Assembly (NCBI RefSeq): GCF_030580915.1
Contig: NZ_JAUQTA010000001.1
Span: 1,612,001-1,676,000, forward strand
Source: Nocardioides jiangxiensis
GTDB taxonomy: Bacteria > Actinomycetota > Actinomycetes > Propionibacteriales > Nocardioidaceae
DNA length: 64,000 bases
Direction: 5' to 3'
The position numbers and the translations under genes are program-made. Shown piece by piece: positions 50,684 through 58,344 of the stretch (position 1 is its first letter; the number at the start of each line of letters is the position of its first letter). Under the pieces are notes generated by a model. The model had not been told where the DNA came from and ran no database searches. It worked only from the letters and a program-made list of their open reading frames with translations.

Positions 50684-51316
50684 ATGGTCGCGCGGCTGCG
50701 TCGCGTCGCCGCACTGGGCGGCGTCCTCGTCCTGGCCCTCGGCTCCCTCGTCCTGCTCTCGGCGACCAGTGCGTTCGCCTGCTCGTGCGTGCGGAAGGAC
50801 ACCGCCGACCAGGCACGAGCGGCCGCGGAGGTCTTCGTCGGCACGATCACCGACACCCAGCGCGCCGGCGGTGGCCTCCTCGCCCGGGGCGGCGGCAGCA
50901 CCGACTGGACCGTCGAGGTCGACCGGGTCTGGAAGGGCGACCCGCCCGCAGAGGTGACCGTCTCGTCCAGCAGCCAGGCCACCGCCTGTGGAGTCGGCGA
51001 GCTGCCGCAGGCGCGTCCGGTCCTCTTCTTCGTCTCGCCGTCCGGCGGCGGCTCGGCGCGGCAGGTGAACATCTGCGGCGGTACGTCGCTGCTCCGTGCC
51101 GACCTCGAGCAGCAGGTCACCGCTGCCCTGGGTCAGCCCCACGCCCCGACCACCGGCGCACCGCATGCGGGCGACTCCCGCGCGGGCTCACGGGAGCTGT
51201 CTCCCCTGCGCCCCGCGTGGTCGGAGATCGCGGTCACCGGCGTGCTGCTGGTCGGCTCCGTGGGCCTGGTCGCCGCGGTCCTCGTGCTGGCGATCCGGGT
51301 CCGTCGCAGGCGCTGA
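50684..51316 (+). CDS. TIMP/NTR-like secreted, membrane-anchored protein, second copy
   Basis: A 210-residue relative of the preceding protein: signal peptide (GVLVLALGSLVLLSATSAFA), mature start CSCVRKD, strand pattern AEVFVGTITDTQ ... WTVEVDRVWKGDPPAEVTVSS, further Cys in ATACGVGEL and VNICGGT, then a C-terminal helix (IAVTGVLLVGSVGLVAAVLVLAI) and RVRRRR tail. The CxC directly after the signal peptide is the hallmark of TIMP-like domains. ATG 50684 is chosen; an in-frame GTG at 50660 overlaps the first gene. Likely one transcript with 50098. Confidence 0.7.
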   Translation: MVARLRRVAALGGVLVLALGSLVLLSATSAFACSCVRKDTADQARAAAEVFVGTITDTQRAGGGLLARGGGSTDWTVEVDRVWKGDPPAEVTVSSSSQATACGVGELPQARPVLFFVSPSGGGSARQVNICGGTSLLRADLEQQVTAALGQPHAPTTGAPHAGDSRAGSRELSPLRPAWSEIAVTGVLLVGSVGLVAAVLVLAIRVRRRR

Positions 51317-51350
51317 GCCGGCACGGCCCGACTCGCGGGCACGCGTCAGG

Positions 51351-51923
51351 TCAGAGGTACATGCCGCTGGTCGGCGACTCGGGCACGCCCGGGTGCGCGG
51401 GGCCGGCCGGTGCGTGCGGCACACCCTGCTCGTCGTGGTGCAAGCCCGGTGGGAGCGCGCGTCGCATCTGCTCGAGCTGGGCGCGGGCCGCCATCTGCTG
51501 GGCGTAGATCGCCGTCTGGATGCCGTGGAAGAGACCCTCGAGCCAGCCGACCAGCTGGGCCTGCGCGATCCGGAGCTCGGCGTCGGTCGGCGTGCCGGTC
51601 TCGAACGGCGCGATCAGGCGGTCCAGCTCCTCGTCGAGCTCGGGGGCGAGGCCGTCCTTGAGCTCCTTGACCGAGGTCTCCAGGATCCCGGCAAGGCGGC
51701 TGCGGCTCGGTTCGTCGAGCGGCGCCGACTTCACCTCCTCCAGGAGCTGGCGGATCATGCTGCCGATGCGCATGACCTTGGCCGGCTGCTCGACCAGGTC
51801 GGTGATCGGGGCGGCGTCGTCGCCGTCCTCGTCGCCGGAACCGAGGACGAAGACCTCCTGGTCCTCGCGGCCCCGGTCCTGCTCGCGGGCGTCGTTCTCA
51901 AGCGGGGGCTGCTGCGCGCTCAT
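51351..51923 (-). CDS. bpa: Bacterial proteasome activator Bpa (PafE)
   Basis: A 190-residue DUF2587 protein. The family core is IGSMIRQLLEEVKSAPLDEPSRSRL and LVGWLEGLFHGIQTAIYAQQMAA, helices that assemble into a 12-mer ring which docks on the 20S proteasome and opens it without ATP. The C-terminal docking peptide here ends GMYL, where mycobacterial Bpa ends GQYL. The presence predicts proteasome genes elsewhere. ATG 51923 has TAGGGT seven bases upstream; GTG 51932 is an alternative. Confidence 0.92.
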   Translation of the reverse strand: MSAQQPPLENDAREQDRGREDQEVFVLGSGDEDGDDAAPITDLVEQPAKVMRIGSMIRQLLEEVKSAPLDEPSRSRLAGILETSVKELKDGLAPELDEELDRLIAPFETGTPTDAELRIAQAQLVGWLEGLFHGIQTAIYAQQMAARAQLEQMRRALPPGLHHDEQGVPHAPAGPAHPGVPESPTSGMYL

Positions 51924-51930
51924 GGCGACC

Positions 51931-51936
51931 ACCCTA
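51931..51936 (-). promoter_or_regulatory. -10 hexamer, leaderless promoter of bpa
   Basis: On the minus strand TAGGGT lies seven bases before ATG 51923. Confidence 0.5.
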
Positions 51937-51994
51937 GGGCGTGCCTCCCAACTCCGGGCCTGCCACGCGGCGACCTCGAGGGGAGACAGCCACC

Positions 51995-52966
51995 TCAGGA
52001 CACGGTGAGCAGGATCTTGCCGACGTGGTCGCCGGAGTCGATCAGCCGGTGCGCCTCGGCGGCCTGCTCGAGGGGCAGCGTCGCGTGGACGATCGGGACC
52101 ACCTGGCCGTCGGCGACGAGGGGCCAGACGTTCTCGACCACGTCGGCGCAGATGAGCGCCTTCTCCTCGGTCGGGCGGGCGCGCAGCGAGGTGGCGTGGA
52201 CGGCGCCCCGCTTGGTCAGCAGGGCCGCGATGTTGAGCTCGCCCTTGACGCCGCCCTGCATGCCGATGATGACCAGGCGGCCCCCGGTGGCGAGCGCGGC
52301 GACGTTGCCGTCGAGGTACTTCGCCCCCATGTTGTCGAGGATGACGTCCGCGCCGCCGTCGGCCTTCAGCACCGCGACGAAGTCATCGGTGCGGTAGTTG
52401 ATGGTCACGTCCGCGCCGAGCTCCGCGCAGGTCGCGAGCTTCTCGGCCGAGCCGGCGGTGGTGTACACCCTCGCGCCCAGGGCGCTGGCCACCTGGATGG
52501 CGTGCGTGCCGATGCCGCCCGCGCCGCCGTGCACCAGGAACCGGTCACCCGCCTCGAGCCCCGCGAGCATGAAGACGTTGGACCACACGGTGCAGGCGAC
52601 CTCGGGCAGCGCAGCGGCGGTCACCAGGTCCACGCCATCGGGCACGGGCATCAGCTGCCCCGCCGGTACGACGACGTGGCTGGCGTAGCCGCCGCCGGCC
52701 AGGAGCGCGCACACCGCGTCGCCGACCGCCCACCCCTCGACGCCCTCACCGAGCTGCGCCACGGTGCCGCTGCACTCCAGGCCGATGATGTCGCTGGCGC
52801 CGGCCGGCGGCGGGTAGAACCCCATCCGCTGCAGCACGTCCGCGCGGTTGACGGCGGTCGCGGCGACCTCCACCAGCACCTCGCCCGGGCCGGGCGTCGG
52901 CGTCGGGAGCTCGCGGATCTCGAGGACCTCGGGTCCTCCGGGCTGGGTGGCGACGATCGCACGCAT
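51995..52966 (-). CDS. NAD(P)H-quinone oxidoreductase (PIG3-like MDR)
   Basis: A 323-residue zinc-free MDR enzyme of the PIG3 type. Signatures are NRADVLQRMGFYPPPAGASDIIGLECSGTV, the NADPH loop VHGGAGGIGTHAIQVA, and the ADVILDNMGAKYL region. It would reduce o-quinones or related electrophiles with NADPH in the cytoplasm. It is distinct from the protein at 10599, which belongs to another branch. ATG 52966 has TAGGGT seven bases upstream. bpa lies downstream with its own promoter. Confidence 0.9.
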   Translation of the reverse strand: MRAIVATQPGGPEVLEIRELPTPTPGPGEVLVEVAATAVNRADVLQRMGFYPPPAGASDIIGLECSGTVAQLGEGVEGWAVGDAVCALLAGGGYASHVVVPAGQLMPVPDGVDLVTAAALPEVACTVWSNVFMLAGLEAGDRFLVHGGAGGIGTHAIQVASALGARVYTTAGSAEKLATCAELGADVTINYRTDDFVAVLKADGGADVILDNMGAKYLDGNVAALATGGRLVIIGMQGGVKGELNIAALLTKRGAVHATSLRARPTEEKALICADVVENVWPLVADGQVVPIVHATLPLEQAAEAHRLIDSGDHVGKILLTVS

Positions 52967-52973
52967 GGCAACG

Positions 52974-52979
52974 ACCCTA
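52974..52979 (-). promoter_or_regulatory. -10 hexamer, leaderless promoter
   Basis: On the minus strand TAGGGT lies seven bases before ATG 52966. Confidence 0.5.
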
Positions 52980-53041
52980 GACCGCGGCGGGTGCGCAGCC
53001 TGCGCACGTTGCGTCAACGAGCGCACTCGACTCGCGGGAGC

Positions 53042-53377
53042 TCAGCTGATGATGTCCGCGACGTCGCGGGTGTGGTCGACCCCGCGGTCGTCGGGCACCT
53101 CGACCTCCGCCTCCACCTCGTCGGGATCCGGGGCGCCGGCCGGGCGGTCCCACGACTCCGCGAGCGCGGTCGCCCGGGCCGCGAGGGCCTCGACACCCGC
53201 CTCGTCCGCGTCGGCGAGGCCGGCGGCGTAACCGAGCAGGAACGTGGTGATCGGTGCGGCGGCCCGCTGCACCTGGTGCGACGACACGCGGGCGAGGTCG
53301 AGGACCAGGGCCTCGTCGACGTCCACGTCGACGTCGAGGACGTCGCAGAGCTCATCGATCCAGTCGTGGAGGTTCAC
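53042..53377 (-). CDS. DUF6457 domain protein
   Basis: A 111-residue, acidic, helical protein beginning NLHDWIDELCDVLDVDVDVD with the internal LVLDLARVSSHQVQRAAAPITTFLLGYAAG. I recognise this as the small DUF6457 family, often encoded beside MobA-like nucleotidyltransferases in actinobacteria. Function is unknown. It lies 55 bases after the MobA gene on the same strand, which suggests a joint transcript and a link to molybdenum cofactor metabolism (inference). Start is GTG 53377. Confidence 0.78.
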   Translation of the reverse strand: MNLHDWIDELCDVLDVDVDVDEALVLDLARVSSHQVQRAAAPITTFLLGYAAGLADADEAGVEALAARATALAESWDRPAGAPDPDEVEAEVEVPDDRGVDHTRDVADIIS

Positions 53378-53432
53378 GCCTCCCACACTGCTCCCGCCGG
53401 GCACGCCCTGACAAGACCTCCCGGCCCGGAGG

Positions 53433-53990
53433 TCAGACCAGGTCCTCCCAGCTGTCGACGTCGCGCGCCTCGTCGCCGCGCGCAGGCACGGAGGCGAGGT
53501 CGAGGTCGCCGACGAGGGCGCGCAACGACAGGCCGAACGCCTCCTCCGGTCCCGGCCGTGACGCGGTGAGCGCCGCGGTGTCGAGCACGTAGGCCAGTGC
53601 ACGCCGGCCCTTGCCGTCGACCAGGACGGCACCGTCGCGGCCCTCCGCGGCGTCGCGCAGGCGGGCGATCGTGGACAGCGTCACGCGGGGCATGTCGACG
53701 GCGAGGACGACGAGCTGGCGCGGCGTACCCGCGAAGGCGTCGAGCCCGGCGAGGATCCCGGCGGCGGGTCCGCCGAGCGCGGGCTCCTCGCGCGTGAACG
53801 TGACCGGGCGCTCGGTCGGCACCCACGCGCCGACGACCACGACCTCGGAGGCGTCGGTCACCGCATCGAGCGCGTACTCCAGGAGGGTGCGGCCGTGCAG
53901 CTCGATGGACGCCTTGTCGACGCCACCCATCCGCACGGCCGTGCCGCCGGCGAGGACGATCGCTCCGAGGGCCTGGACGGGTCGCGTCAT
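53433..53990 (-). CDS. mobA: Molybdenum cofactor guanylyltransferase (MobA-like)
   Basis: A 185-residue nucleotidyltransferase. The N-terminal nucleotide loop is AIVLAGGTAVRMGGVDKASIEL, and the metal-binding Asp lies in VVLAVDMPRVT. MobA transfers GMP from GTP to molybdopterin to form the bis-MGD cofactor. The loop differs from the strict LAGGxSxRMGxDK by an inserted residue (VRMGGVDK), and related NTP transferases cannot be excluded. It is divergent from a nitrilase-family gene with a 25-base gap. Confidence 0.85.
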   Translation of the reverse strand: MTRPVQALGAIVLAGGTAVRMGGVDKASIELHGRTLLEYALDAVTDASEVVVVGAWVPTERPVTFTREEPALGGPAAGILAGLDAFAGTPRQLVVLAVDMPRVTLSTIARLRDAAEGRDGAVLVDGKGRRALAYVLDTAALTASRPGPEEAFGLSLRALVGDLDLASVPARGDEARDVDSWEDLV

Positions 53991-54015
53991 GCGGGCAGTC
54001 TGGCAGGCTGGAGGC

Positions 54016-54798
54016 ATGGCAGGGGAGACGCTGACCGTCGCGGCGCTGCAGTGGGGCGCCGCGCTCGACGCTGCCGCGAACCGGGCCGCACTCGCGGAGG
54101 TGCCCGCCGCCGAGCTGGTCGTCCTGCCCGAGGCGTTCGCCCGCGACTTCGGGCCGGCCACCGAGCCCCTGACGCCCTACGCCGAGGAGCAGGGCGGTCC
54201 CTTCGACGCCGCCGTGACCGCGACGGCCGACCGTGGTGCGTGCACGGTCGTCGCCGGCATGTTCGAGCGCGTCGGCGAGGACGACCGTCCGTTCAACACG
54301 CTGCTGGTGCGCGGCGGCGCCACCGCGGCGTACCGGAAGATCCACCTCTACGACTCCTTCGGCTACCGCGAGTCCGACCGGCTGCGGGCCGGCACGTGGG
54401 CGCCGGTCGTCGTCGACGTCGCCGGCTGGAAGGTCGGTGTGCTGACCTGCTACGACCTGCGCTTCCCCGAGCTCGCCCGTGACCTGGTCGCCGCCGGCGC
54501 GGAGGTGCTCGTCGTCCCGGCCGCCTGGCTCCCCGGACGCACCGCCGAGGAGCACGCGCGCAAGGTGACCGCGTGGGAGACGCTCGCGCGGGCGCGGGCC
54601 ATCGAGAACGTCAGCTTCGTGGTGGCGGTCGGACAGCCGGCCCCGCGCTACACCGGCCACTCCCTCGTCCTCGACCCGTACGGCGCCTCGCTCGCCGAGG
54701 CGGGTGACGGCCCCGCCGAGCTCCTCGCGACCCTCGAGCGCTCCGTCCTCGACGAGGCGCGGTCCACGAACCCGTCGCTCGCGAACCGGGTGCACTGA
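54016..54798 (+). CDS. Carbon-nitrogen hydrolase (nitrilase superfamily)
   Basis: A 260-residue cytoplasmic amidase-type enzyme. The catalytic triad is Glu39 (VVLPEAF), Lys108 (AYRKIHLYDSFGY) and Cys145 (VLTCYDLRFPELAR). The motifs fit the Nit2/omega-amidase-like branch, which deaminates dicarboxylate monoamides or repairs deaminated metabolites such as deaminated glutathione-like products; in this organism the substrate is not known. A CAGGCT hexamer lies six bases before the ATG, so it may be leaderless. Confidence 0.9.
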   Translation: MAGETLTVAALQWGAALDAAANRAALAEVPAAELVVLPEAFARDFGPATEPLTPYAEEQGGPFDAAVTATADRGACTVVAGMFERVGEDDRPFNTLLVRGGATAAYRKIHLYDSFGYRESDRLRAGTWAPVVVDVAGWKVGVLTCYDLRFPELARDLVAAGAEVLVVPAAWLPGRTAEEHARKVTAWETLARARAIENVSFVVAVGQPAPRYTGHSLVLDPYGASLAEAGDGPAELLATLERSVLDEARSTNPSLANRVH

Positions 54799-54803
54799 GG
54801 CGT

Positions 54804-54809
54804 TAGCCT
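54804..54809 (+). promoter_or_regulatory. -10 hexamer, leaderless promoter
   Basis: TAGCCT ends seven bases before GTG 54817. Confidence 0.5.
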
Positions 54810-54816
54810 CGACCCC

Positions 54817-55839
54817 GTGACGACCCCGAAGCCGCTCTACCCGCTCCTCGTCGTCCGCTCGGTCCTCGGGCTCCTCGCCGTCGGTGTCGTCCTCCTCGGC
54901 CTCGCGGCGGCCGACCTCGGTCCGTCCTGGCTGGACCGGGCCGGGGGCGTGGCGGTGGCCGCGGCGTACTCCGGGCTGCTGGCGATGCGCACCGGCGGCC
55001 GCCCCGTCGTCTTCGGCCTGTGGGCGGTGGTGGTCGGTGCCGGCGCCTCCGTCCTCGCCGAGGCCGGCCCGGCCACCGGCTTCTGGGACGACGTGGCCAC
55101 GATCGCGACGACCGGCGGCGCCGTGCTGACCGCGGTGGTCAGCGCCGTCCTCGCGGTCATGCTCACGACACCGGCCGTGCGGTCCTGGCGGGCGGCGGTC
55201 GAGGTGCTGGTGGCCTACGCGATCGCGGGACTGGGATCGGTCGCGGTGCTCGGGTTCCGGCCGCAGCTCGACATCGACCGCTTCGGCTACGCCGCGCTGG
55301 CCTGCGCGTTCGCGCTCGGCTTCGGCCTGGTCTTCCGGCTCGGCGCCGGCTGGCACGGCCTGGGCCGCCGGGGGCTGCTCGTCGTGCTCGGCGGCAGCGC
55401 CGTGCTCGCCGTCACCGTCGCGTACGCCGAGCTGCTGCGGCGCTACGGCACGCCCGGGCTGGTCGACGGGATCGACAGCATGGTCCGCTGGACGCGCGAC
55501 ACCATCGGTGCGACGCCGCGTCCGCTGCAGGTGCTGGTCGGCGTGCCCGCCCTGCTGTGGGGCTGCCACATGCGTGCGCGCCGTCGGCAGGGCTGGTGGG
55601 TCTGCGTCTTCGGCTGCGCGGCGACCGGCTCGGTCGCGACGACGCTGGTCAACCCGCACACGACCTGGGTCGAGGCGGTGCTCATCCCGGCGTACTCGCT
55701 GCCGCTGGGGCTGGTGCTCGGCTACCTCGTCATCCGCATCGACCTGGCGCTGACCGGCCAGCGGGGCTCGCGCGCCCGCGCCGTCGAGCGCTCGCAGGCG
55801 GTGCGCCCGGAGCCGCCGCGGCTCCAGCCGCTGCTCTGA
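54817..55839 (+). CDS. Polytopic membrane protein of unknown function
   Basis: A 340-residue protein with about nine to ten hydrophobic helices and a basic C-terminal tail (RGSRARAVERSQAV). A central soluble segment of around 35 residues, LLRRYGTPGLVDGIDSMVRWTRDT, separates two helix groups. I recognise no transporter or enzyme motif. A GTG start with a -10 hexamer seven bases upstream implies a separate leaderless transcript although it lies only 18 bases after the nitrilase gene. Confidence 0.7.
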   Translation: MTTPKPLYPLLVVRSVLGLLAVGVVLLGLAAADLGPSWLDRAGGVAVAAAYSGLLAMRTGGRPVVFGLWAVVVGAGASVLAEAGPATGFWDDVATIATTGGAVLTAVVSAVLAVMLTTPAVRSWRAAVEVLVAYAIAGLGSVAVLGFRPQLDIDRFGYAALACAFALGFGLVFRLGAGWHGLGRRGLLVVLGGSAVLAVTVAYAELLRRYGTPGLVDGIDSMVRWTRDTIGATPRPLQVLVGVPALLWGCHMRARRRQGWWVCVFGCAATGSVATTLVNPHTTWVEAVLIPAYSLPLGLVLGYLVIRIDLALTGQRGSRARAVERSQAVRPEPPRLQPLL

Positions 55840-55983
55840 ACGGGCCGCCGGTCCAGACCGGATTGGGAAGCGCGGGGCAATAACCAACCCGGGCAGGTGT
55901 CGTTGTAGAGCATGACCGTTCGGGGGAACGCAGTCTCGGAGCGTGGTTCGCCTGCCCTCACCCATGCCCAGGAGACCCCGCCC

Positions 55984-57255
55984 GTGCGCCCCAAGGTTCT
56001 CGCAATCGTCCTGCTCCTCTGCGTCCTGACGGTGGGCATGCTCGCCGTCCTCGACTGGCGCCACGGCGACGAGCCCAAGCCGACGGCCGGGTCGCGGAGC
56101 GACGCGGCTCCCGGCGACGGGGGGCTGAGCGTTCCCGAGGTCGAGGACCTCGCCCGGCGCGACCGTGATCGCTCCGCCGGCGGCTCCGGCTCCTCCGGTG
56201 ACACCGGCTCCTGGGCCTACGACCCGATGACGGGATGGGGCTACCCGGCGAGCGGGTCGCCCGTGGGGTCCTCGAGCGGAACGACGCCGGGCTCGTCCGC
56301 GTCGTCGGGCGGGCAGGGTTCCCGCCCCGGGCCGCCGTCCACCGGCTCCTCCGCGCCGTCACCCTCCAGCGACATCACCACCGACGGCGCCGGCACGATG
56401 CTCGACGGCGACATGGCCGCAGGGTCCCCCGGGCTGCTCGGTGGCACGACGTCGTTGCTGCGCAGCACCACCGGCTCGGTGACCAACACCGCCTGCGGGG
56501 GCACCACGCCGCCGGTGAAGAAGAGCGGCGGCACCTACACCTGTGCGTTCTGGGACGACTTCTCCGGCTCCTCCCTCGACTCCTCGCGGTGGGTTCCGGG
56601 CGACTCGACCAAGAACGGCTACACCTCCAACGGCAACTGCGTCCGCCCCGACCTGGTCGGCGTCGCCGGCGGCTACGCCCAGCTCACGGTCCGCAAGCTC
56701 TCGTCCCCGGTGGCCTGCTACCCGGGCGGTCCGAGCAGCCAGTACGAGGGCGGCATGCTCCACACGAAGGGCCTCTTCGCGACGACGACGGGCTACGTCG
56801 AGTTCCGGGCGAAGTTCCCGGACACCTCGACACAGGGCCTGCACTCGGCGCTGTGGATGCTGCCCCGCGACAACACGTACGGCGCGTGGCCGGCCTCCGG
56901 CGAGATCGACGTCGTCGAGCGGCGCACCATGCGTCAGGACATCGTCCAGCCGTCGCTGCACTACACGGGCGAGACCTCGTCCGACACCTCCCAGGCGTGC
57001 CGCTTCGCCGACGCGGGAACGGCGTTCCACACCTATGCCGTGCAGTGGACCTCGTCGACGATGAACTTCTACTTCGACAACACGCTGTGCTGGTCGCGCC
57101 AGTGGGCACCGAGCAGCCCGAAGCGTCCGGCTCCGTTCGACAAGCCGTTCTACCTGATCATGAACCAGGTCGCGGGCGCCGGCTACAACGCGCCGGTCGA
57201 CGCCACGCCGTTCCCCTCGACGATGCTCGTCGACTGGGTGCGCGTCTGGAACTGA
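55984..57255 (+). CDS. Glycoside hydrolase family 16 beta-glucanase-like protein
   Basis: A 423-residue exported protein: an N-terminal signal anchor (VLAIVLLLCVLTVGMLAVL), a Ser/Gly/Pro-rich spacer of about 130 residues, and a C-terminal GH16 jelly roll. The active site E307-I-D309-V-V-E312 in SGEIDVVERR is the GH16 ExDxxE motif, with flanking FWDDFSGSSLDSSRW and ARFP-like RAKFPDTSTQGLHSALWML. It would hydrolyse beta-1,3 or mixed glucans. GTG 55984 is chosen because GGAG lies nine bases before it and the 24 codons from ATG 55912 have T-rich third positions unlike the gene body. Confidence 0.87.
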   Translation: MRPKVLAIVLLLCVLTVGMLAVLDWRHGDEPKPTAGSRSDAAPGDGGLSVPEVEDLARRDRDRSAGGSGSSGDTGSWAYDPMTGWGYPASGSPVGSSSGTTPGSSASSGGQGSRPGPPSTGSSAPSPSSDITTDGAGTMLDGDMAAGSPGLLGGTTSLLRSTTGSVTNTACGGTTPPVKKSGGTYTCAFWDDFSGSSLDSSRWVPGDSTKNGYTSNGNCVRPDLVGVAGGYAQLTVRKLSSPVACYPGGPSSQYEGGMLHTKGLFATTTGYVEFRAKFPDTSTQGLHSALWMLPRDNTYGAWPASGEIDVVERRTMRQDIVQPSLHYTGETSSDTSQACRFADAGTAFHTYAVQWTSSTMNFYFDNTLCWSRQWAPSSPKRPAPFDKPFYLIMNQVAGAGYNAPVDATPFPSTMLVDWVRVWN

Positions 57256-57265
57256 CGTGCTGCCA

Positions 57266-57296
57266 CGGACGGGCCCGCGCACGACGGGCCCGTCCG
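57266..57296. terminator. Hairpin terminator between GH16 gene and tRNA-Ser
   Basis: A perfect 12-bp stem CGGACGGGCCCG / CGGGCCCGTCCG with a seven-base loop lies between the convergent GH16 gene and tRNA-Ser(UGA). No T-tract follows on either strand. Confidence 0.75.
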
Positions 57297-57305
57297 AGCC
57301 ACGGG

Positions 57306-57390
57306 CAGAGGAGGAGGGATTTGAACCCCCGGTGGGTCTCCCCACGACCGCTTTCAAGGCGGTTCCGATAGGCCGCTCCGGCACTCCTCC
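57306..57390 (-). tRNA. tRNA-Ser (anticodon UGA)
   Basis: On the minus strand GGAGGAG pairs with CTCCTCT (one G-U pair), with discriminator G as usual for Ser. Anticodon stem ACCGC/GCGGT closes loop CTTGAAA, giving TGA. The long variable arm (GTGGGGAGACCCAC) and T-loop TTCAAAT fit a class II tRNA. CCA is not encoded. Confidence 0.95.
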
Positions 57391-57415
57391 ATGCCCGCCT
57401 GGACGGGCGCGGTCG

Positions 57416-57421
57416 AGTCTA
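57416..57421 (-). promoter_or_regulatory. -10 hexamer of tRNA-Ser(UGA)
   Basis: On the minus strand TAGACT ends 25 bases before the tRNA 5' end. Confidence 0.4.
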
Positions 57422-57448
57422 GCCACCGGCATCGGGGAGAATCCGGGT

Positions 57449-57892
57449 GTGCCCCAGGATTACCGCCTCGCCCCGCAGTTCGCCGCCCGCCTCCTCGGCC
57501 TGACCCTCATGGGCGCCGGCCTGGCGATCGTCGTGGCGACGGTCGTGGCGGTCGGCTTCATCACCCAGCCGGTCATCGTGTCGGTCACCGTCGGCCTCGC
57601 CCTCGTGGCCATCCTCTGGGTGATCTGGAAGCTGCGCTCCGGCACGTGGGTGGTCCGGCTGACCGACGATGGCTACAAGGTCCAGTTCGTCCGCGGCGCG
57701 GGGGTCAAGCAGGCCCGGTGGGCCGACGTTGCCGACGCCGTCACGACCGAGGTCGCGGGCTCGCCGTGCGTGGTGCTCCGCCTCAAGAACGGCGGCTCGA
57801 CGACGATCCCGGTCGAGCTGGTCGCCGCCGACCGTGACACCTTCGTGCGCGCGATCCACGAGCAGCTCCTGAAGCACGGCAAGGCGCGCTGA
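57449..57892 (+). CDS. Two-helix membrane protein with PH-like cytoplasmic domain
   Basis: A 147-residue protein: two adjacent helices (LLGLTLMGAGLAIVVATVVAVGF and VIVSVTVGLALVAILWVIW) and a C-terminal strand-rich domain (GTWVVRLTDDGYKVQFVRGAGV ... CVVLRLKNGGSTTIPVEL) that resembles bacterial PH-type domains. Function is unknown. The GTG at 57449 has GGGGAG nine bases upstream. It lies between two tRNA-Ser genes. Confidence 0.75.
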   Translation: MPQDYRLAPQFAARLLGLTLMGAGLAIVVATVVAVGFITQPVIVSVTVGLALVAILWVIWKLRSGTWVVRLTDDGYKVQFVRGAGVKQARWADVADAVTTEVAGSPCVVLRLKNGGSTTIPVELVAADRDTFVRAIHEQLLKHGKAR

Positions 57893-57948
57893 CCTCGTCG
57901 CCCGGGAGCTCCCGGGTGGGCGATTCCACACGACGCCACCGCGTCGGC

Positions 57949-57954
57949 TAGCCT
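57949..57954 (+). promoter_or_regulatory. -10 hexamer of tRNA-Ser(GCU)
   Basis: TAGCCT ends 15 bases before the tRNA 5' end. Confidence 0.45.
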
Positions 57955-57969
57955 GTGGCGCGCAACATT

Positions 57970-58058
57970 GGAGACGTCGCATAGTCCGGTCGAGTGCGCC
58001 TCACTGCTAATGAGGTATGGGGTGAAACCCATCGGGGGTTCAAATCCCCCCGTCTCCG
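57970..58058 (+). tRNA. tRNA-Ser (anticodon GCU)
   Basis: GGAGACG pairs with CGTCTCC, discriminator G. Anticodon stem CCTCA/TGAGG closes loop CTGCTAA, giving GCT. A long variable arm and T-arm GGGGGTTCAAATCCCCC are present; CCA is not encoded. It reads AGC/AGU codons. Confidence 0.96.
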
Positions 58059-58065
58059 CAGCTGC

Positions 58066-58098
58066 GAACGGGGTGGATCCCGCGGATCCGCCCCGTTC
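58066..58098 (+). terminator. Hairpin terminator after tRNA-Ser(GCU)
   Basis: Arms GAACGGGGTGGATCC and GGATCCGCCCCGTTC pair over 15 positions with one G-U pair and a CGC loop, followed by GTCATTTC. Confidence 0.8.
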
Positions 58099-58210
58099 GT
58101 CATTTCACGCCGCGCCCGCGCCCTTGTTGTCTCGGTGCTCACCCGTGAGGCACGATTCCCGAAGGGAGAAGGCTGGCCTTCCGTGTGCCGGCCCACCGAG
58201 GGGAGCTGTC

Positions 58211-58336
58211 ATGAAGACCAGGATCATCCGCATCGCTGCTGCCGGACTCGCCGTGCTCGCGCTCACGATCGGCACCTCGAGTGTCGCCTCGGCGCAGCCG
58301 ACCAGCCCCCAGGCGAGCGACACCAGCTGGACCTGA
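58211..58336 (+). CDS. Very small secreted peptide
   Basis: A 41-residue frame with GGGAG five bases before its ATG. Residues 1-29 form a typical signal peptide: basic MKTRIIRIAAAG, hydrophobic LAVLALTIG, and an AxA-type site near SVASAQP. The predicted mature peptide is only about 12-13 residues, TSPQASDTSWT plus one or two, ending Trp-Thr. No family is recognised. The strong signal and ribosome site support translation. It lies between tRNA-Ser and a LuxR-like regulator on the other strand, with an eight-base gap to the latter's stop. Confidence 0.65.
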   Translation: MKTRIIRIAAAGLAVLALTIGTSSVASAQPTSPQASDTSWT

Positions 58337-58344
58337 GCCGGGGT

